64,000 nucleotides of DNA from positions 71,147,349 to 71,211,348 of the forward strand of contig CM055096.1 of the NCBI GenBank assembly GCA_029204225.1. Reading direction: 5' to 3'. The notes beneath the pieces were generated by a model. It ran no database searches and had not been told where the DNA came from. It saw only the letters and a program-made list of their open reading frames with translations. How positions within the stretch are numbered: position 1 is the stretch's first letter; the number at the start of each line of letters is the position of its first letter. This document shows positions 1 to 11,055 of this stretch, piece after piece. The position numbers and the translations under genes were made by a program. Source of the stretch: Diphasiastrum complanatum. Taxonomy: Eukaryota; Streptophyta; Lycopodiopsida; Lycopodiales; Lycopodiaceae.

Positions 1-28
1 TTAACGAGTCCACAAACGTTGACAGAAT

Positions 29-235
29 GCATGGCATGATCGATCATTAAAACTCAAAGAGTTCCAGATTGGAGACAAGGTCCTCCTATACCAAGCCAAA
101 GCCTTTAAGGGCAAACTAAAATTTTCTGGCCAAGGACTTTATGTAATTCAAAAGATATTTGCCTTTGGATATCTACAATTCTAAACCTTTTAAGATGATA
201 CTTTAGATAATGTGGTCAATGGAAGCAAAATCAAA
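29..235 (+). pseudogene. Ty3/gypsy integrase C-terminal remnant
   Basis: The frame starting at 29 reads AWHDRSLKLKEFQIGDKVLL, followed by a block with KGKLKFSGQGLYVI. This is the plant gypsy integrase C-terminal pattern (WHD...F..GD.VLLY...GKLK..W.GPY.V). A stop at about 176 interrupts it. After a shift, the text DNVVNGSKIKKY near 200-235 matches the usual vNG.rlK.Y ending. The upstream part of the element lies outside the window. It is a decayed fragment with no active role. The family call rests on motif recognition only. Confidence 0.72.
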
Positions 236-1121
236 AAATACAACAAACCCTGTGTTTATCTTGATATGTACTAAGTTTGTGTCATTTCTTAATTTTGTTT
301 ATTTATTTTTTATATGGGTTAGTGGCAATCCCATTGCGCGATACAATGTGACCAAGTACGTTGCCGTGGGAGACCCATATCTGACATTTTTCAGGATTAA
401 GAAAAATACCATACCTCTAGCATTGTTTGAAAATACGTTCGAGTACAGCCAAGTGCGTGGATTCTTCCAACACAATCCAAATGGCATAACTCGCCATTGA
501 TGGTGAGCAGCCCTCCACCTGTCAAAAGGGTTAGAACACAAGGATAGGAACCTGCCTTAGTTTAGTTGCTAGTTTAGATGCTTTTCTACACTACACTAAC
601 TCCTAGCCCCACCTAACACTAACATCCAAGATAGAGGTGAGAGAGGGAGAGAGATGAGGGAGGTTAGCTCATGTGCTCAACATTTCATACTTATGGAAAA
701 GCTTTTAAGAATACTGAACCAATAACAATAGACAAATAGAGAACAAGTAGAAGCATGAACAATAGCAAAAGCATGAACACATTAGCACATGAGGATGCTT
801 GGCTCTCCAAAGTGGTAGAGTTTCCTCATCTCTATTAGCATGTGAAATGGTGTACAAGAGGTGCCTTTCTATCTTTGGGTAGGCCCTTGCCCCTTGCTTC
901 CTATTGGCTACTTGCAAGAAGGTAAGATTGAAATCCTAACCCTTCAAAAGAAACACAATCTAATCTATTGTGCACAAAGAAGCACACCCCACCTACCACC
1001 ACTTTGACTTTTGACTAATTACAAAGCTTAGAAAACATAGTTTAACTTAAACTTTGGCCTTTTAACATTATTTTAATTACATGGCCCAAAGTCTAGTTTA
1101 TTCAAAATCAATTATTTACAA
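236..1121. other. Unassigned, probably gypsy 3' flank
   Basis: This stretch follows the integrase remnant. A 96-codon open frame (210-500) overlaps its start but has no recognisable domain. There is a short purine-rich run (GAGAGAGGGAGAGAG) near 637-655. It may be the 3' untranslated or LTR part of the gypsy element, but no LTR ends were identified. No gene is supported. Confidence 0.4.
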
Positions 1122-3157
1122 GTGCTCATTGGGCTGTGGGTTGATAGACGCAGGAAGCCACGGCCCTTGCAACTTATTTCTACTACTTCCGGCTATTTTA
1201 TTTATATACACGGAATACCCACAATAGTTCCAGCACCACCCACAAGCTCATCATTAAGAATAGATTTTAATGACTGTTTGCACCATCAAGAATTATCGTT
1301 CCAAATGGGAGAGCCTGAAGTTCCACAAACGGGATTGCTCACAAGTTTATTGACTAGCCGTATGAACTTATCCCTCTGAGAGTTCCTGTGGATTGCACCT
1401 CAAGCTAAGAGCATTCTAGCAGATTGGATCAAATTGGAACCTGAGAAAACTACAAAAGAGCCTTGTATTGTGTGGGCTACAGTTGTGGAGCAGTGTATCA
1501 GGTTTGTCATCGAGGAGATACACTTCAACTGCCTATTCTGGGTAAGTCAAGTCAATTTGCCATATCATGATTGCATCAGGGATGCAAATTTCAGTGATGA
1601 ATGAGTGCAGATCGTTTGGTTTGGGCCATGGAGGATCTCACAAGTTCACTTGGAGGGATATTGACATGCAAAGTCATGTGAGGGACTTGATGGTGGCTTT
1701 GGAGTTCACATCTCAGTGTATTCTCTGGGAGTGATTTGGAACCATTCACAGGAGCAGCTTTGAGCTAGTTTGGTGGAATACAGGTGGGCACTACAGGGTA
1801 GATGCTCAGATCTTTGTGATCAGGGATGGCATTGAGATACCTGTTAGGGATAGCACTGCAGGATGACATGGGATGATCATCAGGGGCTAGCTATTTCATA
1901 CTGGACTTGAGTCATTGGCATGGACAGGACTTATAGGTGGATTCATGATGGAATCAGGAAGCTGCAAACATAAATGAGAAAAGCGTCAAGATTTGGGAGC
2001 TAGCTCTAGGTTGGAGAGCTGATGGAGATCGCACTGGGTGTGATCGAAGGGCAAACATTGTGGTGGGTGTTTTGCAGGCGATCTACTGCAGGGGACACTG
2101 ATGGCGAGGACTTCAAGGTGTGCTCATTTGGGAGTACATGTTGGCATTACAGCAGGGAGCCAGTCATTGGCATTGGCATCGATGGGGAAGGCATCTACCA
2201 TCACAGGCATGGATAAGCTATCTATAACTTTCATGTAGTTGGCTGTATTTGCAGGAGTCTAGGCTTGGCATAGGTGCTGGAATTTCCATGGTGCAGATTC
2301 TCAGGTGGTGAGATCAGGGATAAGCCTCGAGAAAATCACTCAGAGCCATATACCTTGGTACGATCAGGGAGACAGTAGTCTCAGGATCCCATGAGCGGCA
2401 ACTCAGGGGCAGGTGTGCGTTGGCATGGTGTCGGGTGGCACATAGCCAAGGAGAGCTAGCAGATGCTAAGAGACAGGTGGAGTAGGTAATGCTTTGGAGT
2501 TCGGCTTGTCTAGCAGGATGGTGACCATGATCGGAGACATCAGGTGAGCATAGTATGTGGATGACGAGTCCATTGAGGTGGCACTCAAGGAGATGCTACA
2601 GTTGATCAGGTATGATATGTCATTTGATGTATGGATGATGTTTTTCAGCTGGTGCATCATGTGGTGACCTAGGGACGGGTCAAGCCTACTTGGAGGTAGG
2701 TGGCATGGAGTGTATCCGGTGTGGTATATATCCTGAGGGCATGGAGTGCATTACGGGGTGATGTGGATCCAGCATGCCCATGGTTGTGAGCCCACAAGGT
2801 TGGAGATGGTTGCTCAAAGAGTGACAGCTGATACTTTGGTGAGTGATCAAGTGAGCTGCATGGTTATATGCACAGTGATCTCCAGGCTGGCATCACATGT
2901 TGTTTCTATCCATCATTATTTGGTAAGCAAGATGCAGCTTTTGGTTAGATCTAGTTGGAGTCTAGTTGCACTACAGGTGGACAGATTCTTTGGGGAGCTA
3001 TCAGCGGGTAATGGATACTTGGTGATCATATGGTACAAGGTACAGGGTTCTGGAGCTATCCCACCTGATATGCTATGGATCGTGGGTGAGTTATTCATTA
3101 CGATCACTGCTCTGTTGCTTTCGAGCTCTCCATAGTTGATCAAGACTTTCTTGTTGC
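1122..3157. other. Unassigned TG-rich region
   Basis: About 2 kb of plus-strand TG-rich sequence with many stops. The open frames at 1122-1379, 2022-2216 and 2746-3135 carry no motif I recognise. It adjoins a broken copia gag at 3158, so it may be part of that host element or a later insertion. No gene call is justified. Confidence 0.35.
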
Positions 3158-3358
3158 AGGTTATGTGTGAGGTTGCTCAATGGCTACATCGAAGTCTTGC
3201 TCTGCATAGCTTGTTGAAGCCTCATCAAATATTGTGAAGGCTTCATCGCTCTTGTTTGCATCCTTCGACGACTTTGCAACCTTCTTCTTTTCGGCCTTGT
3301 TCTTTCTTTTTGGATTGAATTTGCACTCATATACAAAATGTCCTTTCTTCTTGCAATG
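3158..3358 (-). pseudogene. Copia gag fragment, zinc-knuckle side
   Basis: On the minus strand this reads MHCKKKGHFVYECKFNPKRK followed by a lysine-rich tail and a stop near 3161. The C..GH....C spacing is that of a retroviral-type CCHC knuckle whose first cysteine codon sits exactly at the Copia-A insertion point. The other half of this gag is at 8744-9060, so the Copia-A element at 3364-8743 is inserted in it. No pol follows below 3158. Confidence 0.68.
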
Positions 3359-3363
3359 CATGT
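3359..3363 (-). repeat. Degenerate target-site duplication, left copy
   Basis: The five bases next to the left LTR are CATGT on the plus strand. The matching copy at 8744-8748 is CATTC. They agree at three of five positions, and each is one change away from CATGC. Confidence 0.5.
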
Positions 3364-4113
3364 TGACAAAATTTCCAACAAGCTCACACATGTGAGGAAT
3401 GATCCTCAAGTGTGAATGATATTATTAAGCTTTGTGTTTAGCACATAACCTGATTCTAGATTGAATACCAAGATCTAGTACATAATTTTATGGCTAAATC
3501 ACAATCTAGCATGCTAAGAATCAAAGAATGATAGCTTTGAAAGACAAGAGAAAAAAAGTACAAGAATTTAATGCATTAGCATAAGCCTCTACTCGAGTTA
3601 GAGAGAGAAAGAGAGAGCAATATTCAAGCAAATGATAGTGTAGATCCAAAATAACATGGAATAGCTTCACAGCTTGGTTCTTCATAAAAAAATTATGAGA
3701 ATGTCTACACATATTTATGGAGTTTGAAGTAGCTTGAGGTAGAACCACATCCATCCAACTTCCATCCACATCTATATGTGAAAACTAGAGTATTAGTGAC
3801 ATTTGTCACTTCTCATGCATGCATTTCTACCTACTTTTACCAATTGCCATATTTTCAACTAGAATTGTACAAATCATCATGCATGTGTCCATTTCACTTT
3901 GAGCATGCCTTGCATGTTCTACAAGCCTATTAATGACAATTCTAAGTCTACAATCTATATGCAAGTTGTATTTTACCAACTAGACTTGAAGAACCCATGT
4001 AGCTCGAGTTCCTTCTAGGCCAAATTTGGAATTTACAATATGAAACAACAAACTCACATAGAAAAAACTGTGATAAGCCTAAAGTCAAGATAGATGATTT
4101 TTCCTTTTCAACA
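3364..4113 (-). repeat. Copia-A 3' LTR (minus copy)
   Basis: A 750-bp LTR with TG...CA ends when read on the minus strand. Compared with its partner at 7957-8743 it lacks about 45 bp near 3920. Both contain the CTCACA(C/T)GTG palindrome near their inner end and a GAGAGAGAAAGAGAGAG run. Confidence 0.92.
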
Positions 4114-4124
4114 CTCCTCCTAAA
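4114..4124 (-). other. Polypurine tract of Copia-A
   Basis: The minus strand reads TTTAGGAGGAG directly before the 3' LTR start TGTTGAAAA. This is the expected plus-strand primer site of an LTR element. Confidence 0.75.
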
Positions 4125-4130
4125 GATAAT

Positions 4131-7100
4131 CTATGTTGATTTGAACATGGATCTTGGTATTATTCCAAGATTGGCTCTATGCTTGATGAAGGAATTTTTG
4201 CTCAAAGGTTTGGTGAGCAAATCTGCAATACAAGATGATGTGTCGATGTGCTCCAAGTAGATTTCCCCTCCAATGAGCTTCTCTCTCACGAAGTGATCTG
4301 CAACCTCGATGTGTTTGCTCCTTGCATGAAATATTGGATTGTTGGCAAGGGCTTGGGCTAAAATGTTGTCACACATGATCATAGGTAGATCATTTTCCAT
4401 TATTATCTTTAGCTCCACTAGCAACCTCTTGACCCAAAGCACTTCCTTTGTTGTTGTAGTGAGTGCCTTATACTCAGCTTCACAAGATGAGAGTGATACA
4501 ATATCTTGCTTTTTGGAAAGCCAAGATATCAAGTTTCCTCCAAGATATATGACATAAGCACTTGTAGATTTTCGATCTGCTCTATCACTTGCAAAATTCG
4601 AGTCAGAATAACCAATTATAGAAAGATCTTTACTTTTATAGAATAAACCATAATCAAAAGTTGAAGATATGTATCTAAGCACTCTCTTGGCCATTTTTTA
4701 ATGATAAATAGTAGGATTTTGCATAGCCTGGCTCAACTTATGAACACTAAAGCTTATGTCAGGTCTAGTTATCGTGAGCCAAATTAAGGAGCCTATAAGA
4801 CTCCTAAAAAGAGTGATATCCACAAAGGATCTTTCATCACCCTTTGTTAGGGTCTTTTACAATTTTCTCCATAGGAGTATCAATACTCTTACAATCTAGC
4901 ATATTGAACTTTTTTAACATTGAAAGAGCATACTCGGATTGACAAACAAAAGCTTTCTCATTATGGAAGTCAATCTCTAATCCTAATATGTAATGAATTT
5001 TTCCAAGATCTTGCATCTTGAATTCTTTTCCAAGTGCAATTTTGGTTTCTTCAACTAACTTGATACAACATCCTGTCAGGATAATATCATCAACAAAAAT
5101 GAGAAGAATGACAATATCTCTATCATAAAACTTTACATGCAAGGATCAAAGCTACTAATATTGAATTATAGTGAGTCAAGAAAAGTGTTAAGTCAAGAAT
5201 ACCACGATCTTGGCGCTTGCTTTAGTCCATAGAGACTTTTGAAGAGCAAGCAAACTTTGGTCTTGTCTTGGATGAACCCAAGAGGTTGATCCATATAAAT
5301 TTCTTCTTCTAGATATCCATTTGAAAATGCATTTGAGACATCTAGTTGAAAAACTTGCCATTTGAAAAAACATGCAATAGAAATAATGATTCTAATTGAT
5401 ACCTTCTTTGCAACTGGAGCAAAAGTCTCCTCATAATCAAGTCCATAAACTTGAACAAAACCCTTTGCACAAAGCCTTGCCTTGTACTTGTTGATTGTGC
5501 CATCTTGATTATATTGGACTTGAAAAACCCATTTGCAACCAATGGTGTGCCTATTGGATGGAAGATCCACAAGCTCCCATGTCTTGTTGGCAATCAATGC
5601 ATCATATTCCTCCTTCATGGCTAGAAACCATTCTTTTGAGTTGAGTGCATCATACATATCCTTTGGCTCCTCATGTCAAACAAAATAAGCATAATTAGTG
5701 GACTTGAGTTCCACTTGCTTGCCTTTATCTCCATATGTAAGCCTCTTAGGCTCGGATCTTTCTCTTTGTGATGTCCTTTGTGAAAAGATTCGAAGTGACT
5801 CCTCCTCAATTCTCGGCCCCATCTCTCCATGATAATCTTCAAGGGTGATGATAGGAGAATCCTTTTGAGAATCTTTGATCTTGGCCTCATCAAAGATGTA
5901 TTTTTTATTCTCATGGAAAATAACATCCCTACTCTCAATTGTAATTGAGGTAGAGGGAACATAAATTCTATATGCCTTCTTGTTGGATGAGTATCCAACC
6001 ATGATCCCTTTAATTGAATTTGGATCATCTCTTTTCCTTGTTTCCAAGGGTATATGAACAAAGCAAGCACATCCAAAAACTCTAAGGTGATCAACCTTAG
6101 GTTTCTTCTTAAACAAGACTTCATATGGTGATCTTCCTGCAAGAGCATTGTGAGGTAATCTATTGCACAAATAGTTTGCACAATAAATTGCTTCTCCCCA
6201 ATATTCAATAGGGAAAGAAGCTTAAACACGAATTGCTTTAGCACATTCACATAGAGATCATGTTTTCCTTTCAGCAACTCCATTTTGAGATGGAGAATAA
6301 GCACAAGAAAACTCTCTCTTAATCCCTTCAACCTCACAATAATCATAGAACTTGTTGGAGATGTATTCACCTCCTCCATCACATCTTAAAGCTTTAACTT
6401 TGAAAGAAAACTGTGTCTCAACATAAGCTTTGAAGACTAGGAAGTATTCAAACACCATAGCTTTTGAAGAAAGTAGGTACAACCAAGTATACCTTGTAAA
6501 ATCATCAATGAAGGTAACAAAACAAGTTGCACCACCAATAGTTTTTGAGGAAAAAAAATGAACATCCGAGTGAATTAATTCCAAAGGATGAGAAGTCTTA
6601 ATAGAAGACTTTTGATATGGCTTTCTATGTGATTTTGCAATGGCACAAGCCTCACAGGGCTTGATATCCTTGGAAAGTGATTTTGGAAGGCCAATAGCCT
6701 TATCATTCTTGATCATAGAAAGCATAGACTTATAGTTAGGATGCCCCAACTTCTATGCCATAACTCCTCCTTAGACATAAGAGCAATTTCACAAAAGTTT
6801 GCATTCTCATAAGAATTTAACTTGAAGATGCCACCATATCTAGATCCATTAGCTAGGATCTCATCATCTTTCTTGATAAAGCAAGTATTGGAATTGAATT
6901 TTACATCACAACCACAAGCAAGCAACTTTCCAACACTTATCAGGTTCTTTGTAAGCTCAGGAAGAAAAAAGAACATTGGAAAGTGATAGAACTTTAGAAG
7001 AAGCAAGATTTAATGGAATGTTTCCAATTCCTTCAATAGAGCATTCATGATCATTTGTTGTATAGATAGACCTTTTAAGTCCTTTATAAGGTACAATAGA

Positions 7101-7465
7101 GTCAAAAAACTCCTTTGAACAGCACATATGTGATGAGGCTCCACTATCGATGTACCATGCTCCATCTTTCTTGAAGGGTGTTGAAGAAAAGCTTGACAGC
7201 ATCAGTGATCCTTCTCCATCACTTGCAATAAAGTCTTCTTCTTTCTCATTAGAGAGATTTGCTTGTTTGAGTTGATTTTTCTTTTTGAAGCAATTAGAGG
7301 CATAGTGCCTCTTCTTGCCACAAAAGAAACACTTGACTTTCTTCTTCTTGGTCTTGGAAGTAGAAGGATGAGTTGAGTCATCCTCTTCACCATCTTTGTC
7401 TCTGTCCTTGGCTTTGTCTTTGTTGAAAGCTTGAGAAAACTGGTTCTTGCTCCTACTTTTGGCAC
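4131..7465 (-). pseudogene. Copia-A gag-pol (broken)
   Basis: Minus-strand coding remnant, read from high to low coordinates. It has a CCHC knuckle (KCFFCGKK near 7320), protease [11 protein letters not shown] (7150), and an integrase with [14 protein letters not shown] (6650) and NGVAERK, which keeps the catalytic Glu (6265). It continues with RT (KWVFQVQYNQDG 5520, [11 protein letters not shown] 5330, FVDDIILTG 5070 in place of YVDD) and RNase H (DSNFASDRADRKS 4600, SLSSCEAEYKAL 4490, HARSKHIEV 4310). The gag capsid part present in the 53.4-kb sister is absent: ACACGTGCCAAAAGTAG joins straight to GAGCAAGAACCAG near 7450. Frames change near 5160, 5660, 6200 and 6750. It is not expected to make a functional polyprotein. 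Confidence 0.9.
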
Positions 7466-7944
7466 GTGTTAGATGCTACAAAAGAAAACACTAATGATTC
7501 AAAGGAGGCTCAAAAGTGTTCAATTACATCAACTTAATGGATTATGAATCAAGCAGGATTGAATCAAATCAAAAAATGGTCACTCGGATTTTGGACCTCT
7601 CCCTACCCTCTTTAAGAGCTTATAACTCTTGATAGACACATCAGATTGATTTGGGATCAATTGCAATGGAAAGTACCTTCATAAGCTTTCCATCAAGCTA
7701 TAACATCAATATCTTTGGACCAAATATGAAGGAATTAAAGAGGTCTGAATATCTTTGATTTTCACACGTGCGGAATTCAGAATTCCGTACAATGTCAATT
7801 TTCATCTGAAAATCTAGTTTCTATCCTCTTTGATCCAAACACTTTTCAAGAAAGGTAAAGAAAAGTGTGAAACTGCTTTTTTGCTTGAATTGAGCTCACA
7901 AATTCTTGAACAATCAGAGATAATAGTATGCAAAGCTTAATCTG

Positions 7945-7956
7945 GCTCTAATACCA
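7945..7956 (-). other. Primer binding site (iMet-like)
   Basis: The minus strand reads TGGTATTAGAGC immediately after the 5' LTR end. This is one base away from the standard copia PBS TGGTATCAGAGC, complementary to the 3' end of initiator Met tRNA. Confidence 0.88.
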
Positions 7957-8743
7957 TGACAAAATTTCCAAGAAGCTCACACGTGTGGGGAATGATTTTC
8001 AAGTGTAAATGATCTTATTAAGCTTTGCGTTTAGCAAATAACCTGATTCTAGATTGAATACCAAGATGTAGTACATAATTCTTTATGGCTAAATCACAAT
8101 CTAGCATGCTAAGAATCAAAGAATGATAGCTTTGAAAGACAAGAGAGAAAAACTACAGAAATTTATTGCATTAGCATAAGCCTCTACTCGAGTTAGAGAG
8201 AGAAAGAGAGAGCAAATGATAGTGTAGATCCAAAATAACATGGAATAGCTTCAAAGCTTGGTTCTTCATAAAAAAAAATATGAGAATGTCTACACATATT
8301 TATGGAGTTTGAAGTAGCTCGAGGTAGAACCACATCCATCCAACTTCCATCCACATCTATAAGTGAAAACTAGAGTATTACTGACATTTGTCACTTCTCA
8401 TGCATGCATTTCTACCTACTTTTACCAATTGTCATATTTTCAACTAGAATTGTACAAATCATCATGCATGTGTCCATTTCACTTTGAGCATGCCTTGCAT
8501 GTCACTATGGATCACTTACAACCATTGCATGTGATATGCCACGAGTTTCTACAAGCCTATTAATGACATTTCTAAGTCTACAATCTATATGCAATTTGTA
8601 TTTTACCAACTAGACTTGAAGAGCCCATGTAGCTCGAGTTCCTTCTAGGCCAAATTTAGAATTTACAGTATGAAACAACAAAATCACATAGAAAAAACTG
8701 TGATAAGCCTAAAGTGAAGATAGATGATTTTTCATTTTCAACA
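7957..8743 (-). repeat. Copia-A 5' LTR (minus copy)
   Basis: A 787-bp LTR with terminal TGTTGAAAA...TTTTGTCA. Relative to the 3' LTR it has lost about 11 bp (ATATTCAAGCA) between short direct repeats near 8213, and it keeps the 45 bp missing there. These differences suggest the insertion is not recent. Confidence 0.92.
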
Positions 8744-9060
8744 CATTCAAGGTATTTTCGGGTTGAACCAGAGTCTATTGGTTGTATGTCCCGGCTTGTG
8801 ACAGTGATCACAGGAATAAGTTTGTTGATCGTTGCCTCTGCTCAAAGACCTTGAATTCGTCTTGTCGAATCTGGACTTGTTCTTGTTTTTCTTCTTTCCT
8901 TTTGTAAAAGAGCTTTCTCCTAATCGCTGCTTCCTTCTCCTTTGTCTCTCATCAATCTCTTATCAACAACAAGACTGATAGCTCGTTCACTAAGTGTTTG
9001 ATATACAATGCCCACCGTTAGATTGAAACCCTATCAAGTGCATTCATCTTAGTCGTTCAA
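8744..9060 (-). pseudogene. Copia gag fragment, upstream half
   Basis: The minus strand gives a basic stretch (GKKKNKNKSRFDKTNSRS) followed by a first zinc knuckle SCDHCHKPGHTTN near 8780-8810, then NPKIP and a stop at the insertion point. The fragment at 3158-3358 continues the same gag with a second knuckle. Together they show a two-knuckle copia gag split by Copia-A. The lead-in (ERAISLVVDKR) near 9000 is in a different frame, so the gene was already decayed or has decayed since. Confidence 0.62.
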
Positions 9061-9221
9061 GGAAATCAAGTTTCCCACCAGATTGACTATCTTTTTAAAT
9101 TTTTATTTTCAAGGGGCCTTCTAACTTAGTGTAACCAAGTATTGGTTTAGTACCAAAGGGAAAAACCTTTCTACGATTGCTCGAACAATGTATAAAACTG
9201 AATGAACATAAAGTAGAGTCC

Positions 9222-9223
<2 letters not shown>

Positions 9224-9304
<81 letters not shown>
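9224..9304. repeat. (GA)n microsatellite
   Basis: About 81 bp of uninterrupted GA dinucleotide, followed by GTGTGTTGTGAGG. Confidence 0.98.
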
Positions 9305-9306
<2 letters not shown>

Positions 9307-9349
9307 TGTTGTGAGGTGAGTGTTTATGCTTTGTGTTTCATGCTTACTT

Positions 9350-9835
9350 CTCTATTATGCATGTATGATGCCTAGATAGCTAGACATTTGTGGTATTTCT
9401 CTTTTGTTTGTAGATTTGTGGTAGAATGCTATGCAAGTTGAACGAACCGAGCTATGGATTTGCGCATAGGAGGATTGGCTTCGATGCTCTTCCATGCTAG
9501 TTTCCCTCTCTTCCCTCCTCTCTTTGTTGTAGCACAAACATAAGTGTTAGATCATTACTGAGGGCTTTAGGCTTGGAATCCAAAGGGGCCAAGAGCTATG
9601 AAGGGTACGGTGCCCACAAATAGCCAAGAAGTAGAATTAGCACTAGATTAAATCTTCCCTTGCATTTTCTAGGTTTGTTTATAGTTTTAATCCTTCCATC
9701 AGGCATAGTGTAGGCTTGAAGGAGGCAGTCGGTGACAAACTGCTGCTTCTTTGATCATAGAGACGTAATTTCTACCTTTACATCACATCTTCCTCGTAGG
9801 ATCGATTCCCGTCCTCCCTATACTAACTGAGTTTA
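9350..9835 (+). repeat. Gypsy LTR fragment, inverted relative to 44.2-44.8 kb
   Basis: The reverse complement of this block matches 44285-44812 over its whole length. Shared phrases include GTAGTATAGGGAGG/AGTATAGGGAGG, ACCCTTCATAGCTCTTGGCC and the GGATTCCAAG/GGGTTCCAAG area. The 44.2-kb copy has a gypsy-type PBS beside it, which identifies both as LTR sequence. No coding sequence is present here. Confidence 0.7.
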
Positions 9836-9924
9836 TTCTTTCTTTTTTCTTGCCCATAGCACTCTAACAAAGATAGATTTGTAGGAAAGGTGGTAAAAAT
9901 AAGGGTAACAGGGAGAGGAGGCCA

Positions 9925-10830
9925 AGGTATGTAAATTACATAAAGCTTTGTATGGCTTGAAGCAAGCTCCTCATGCTTGGTATGGACGTTTTGATGAGTA
10001 TTTCATAAGCAAGGATTTTGTTTGTACTTCATTGAATTACAACTTATACACTCTTGTCAGGGATGGTTCTATACTCTTGATTGTCCTTTATGTGGATGAT
10101 ATGATGATAATTTGGTGAAGGAAGTCAAATCAAATAATTGACATGACAGATCTGGACATTATGCATCACTACTTAGGTGTGGAAATCTAGCAAATCAATT
10201 AGGAAATTGCACTTACTCAAACAAAGTATGTTGTTGAATTACTCAGGAGATTTCGCATGGAGGAAAAAAGGTATCATCTTCTCCCATTGAAATTGGTGCA
10301 AAACTCTCAAAGTTTGATGAATCCTTTAATACTATTGAGTATCGTTCTTTAGTGAGAAGTCTTATCTATCTCACAACTATTAGACCAAATATTTGCTATG
10401 TTGTGGGTCTAGTAAGTCAGTTTATGCATGCACCAAAGCAATCACATTGGAAAGCCGTTAAGTGTATTCTTAGGTATGCGAAAGATACAACAAGGTTTGG
10501 CTTATTCGATTCCCATGATGGTAACCTTGTGAAGCTTGAGAGCTATGTCGACATAGATTGGGGTGGAAACATGATAGTCGCTCTACTTTAGGTTATGTTT
10601 TTCATTGGTAATGGTTGTCTTTCATGGTTCATCAAAAACAAAATTCATTAGCTCTATCTACTATTGAAATTGAGTATAAAGCTTTAGGAAGTGTTGTACA
10701 TGAGGCTATTTGGTTGAGGCAATTGCTTGCAAAAATCAGACTTCAGTAGGACTGTGGGAGTGTCATTTTTTGTGATAGTCGAAGTGGTATACAACTTGTG
10801 AAAAATCATACTTATCATGCTAGGACTATG
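9925..10830 (+). pseudogene. Copia RT-RNase H remnant
   Basis: Starts with [20 protein letters not shown] and reaches YVDDMMIIW at about 10095. It then passes through LMHHYLGVEI (10165), TKYVVELLRRFRME, SLIYLTTIRPNICYVVGLVS (10355), the HWKAVKCILRYAK block, an RNase H start (ESYVDIDWGG), and STIEIEYKALGSVVHEAIWL, ending in CDSRSGIQLVKNHTYHART near 10830. Several stops and frame changes interrupt it (about 10118, 10188, 10590). Gag, protease, integrase and the N-terminal RT are absent. Confidence 0.88.
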
Positions 10831-10871
10831 CACGATCTGCATAAATAAACCTAAACTGTCACAGGCGAAAA

Positions 10872-10953
10872 ATGTGACTTTTGTGATAAATGCGACAGTG
10901 TCGCGAAATTATATGTGACTTTTGTGATAAATGCGACAGTGTCGCGAAATTAT
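10872..10953. repeat. Perfect 41-bp tandem duplication
   Basis: Two identical 41-bp units lie side by side (10872-10912 and 10913-10953). Each contains GCGACAGTGTCGC, a 6-bp inverted repeat around one base. Confidence 0.97.
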
Positions 10954-10991
10954 TTCACAATGAGGTTAAAGTAGTACACTGTAGCACTGTT

Positions 10992-11055
10992 GATTAGATA
11001 GCTAATGTTCTAAGGGGCTTATCGATTAGATAGCTAATGTTCTAAGGGGCCTATC
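10992..11055. repeat. 32-bp tandem duplication
   Basis: Two adjacent 32-bp units beginning GATTAGATAGCTAATG and differing at one base (CTTATC versus CCTATC). They lie about 40 bp beyond the 41-bp duplication, just after the copia remnant. Confidence 0.96.

Larger units (their letters stand above)
3364..8743 (-). mobile_element. Copia-A LTR retrotransposon, minus copy
   Basis: A Ty1/copia element of about 5.38 kb on the minus strand. It has LTRs at 3364-4113 and 7957-8743 with TGTTGAAAA...TTTTGTCA ends, a PBS next to the 5' LTR (7945-7956), a polypurine tract next to the 3' LTR (4114-4124), and pol in the usual order of protease, integrase, RT, RNase H. It is inserted in an older copia gag. 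It is non-autonomous: most of the gag capsid region is missing and pol is broken by stops and shifts. A sister copy sits at 51884-57469 on the plus strand. Confidence 0.93.

Noticed and set aside
2746-3135. 129-codon plus frame as a possible gene
   Set aside because: No start context, domain or neighbouring exon supports it, and the surrounding sequence is repeat-derived.
5621-6382. 253-codon minus frame and its counterpart at 55154-55912
   Set aside because: Long frames lacking motifs that overlap the integrase/RT frame with clear conserved residues; they are alternate-frame shadows.
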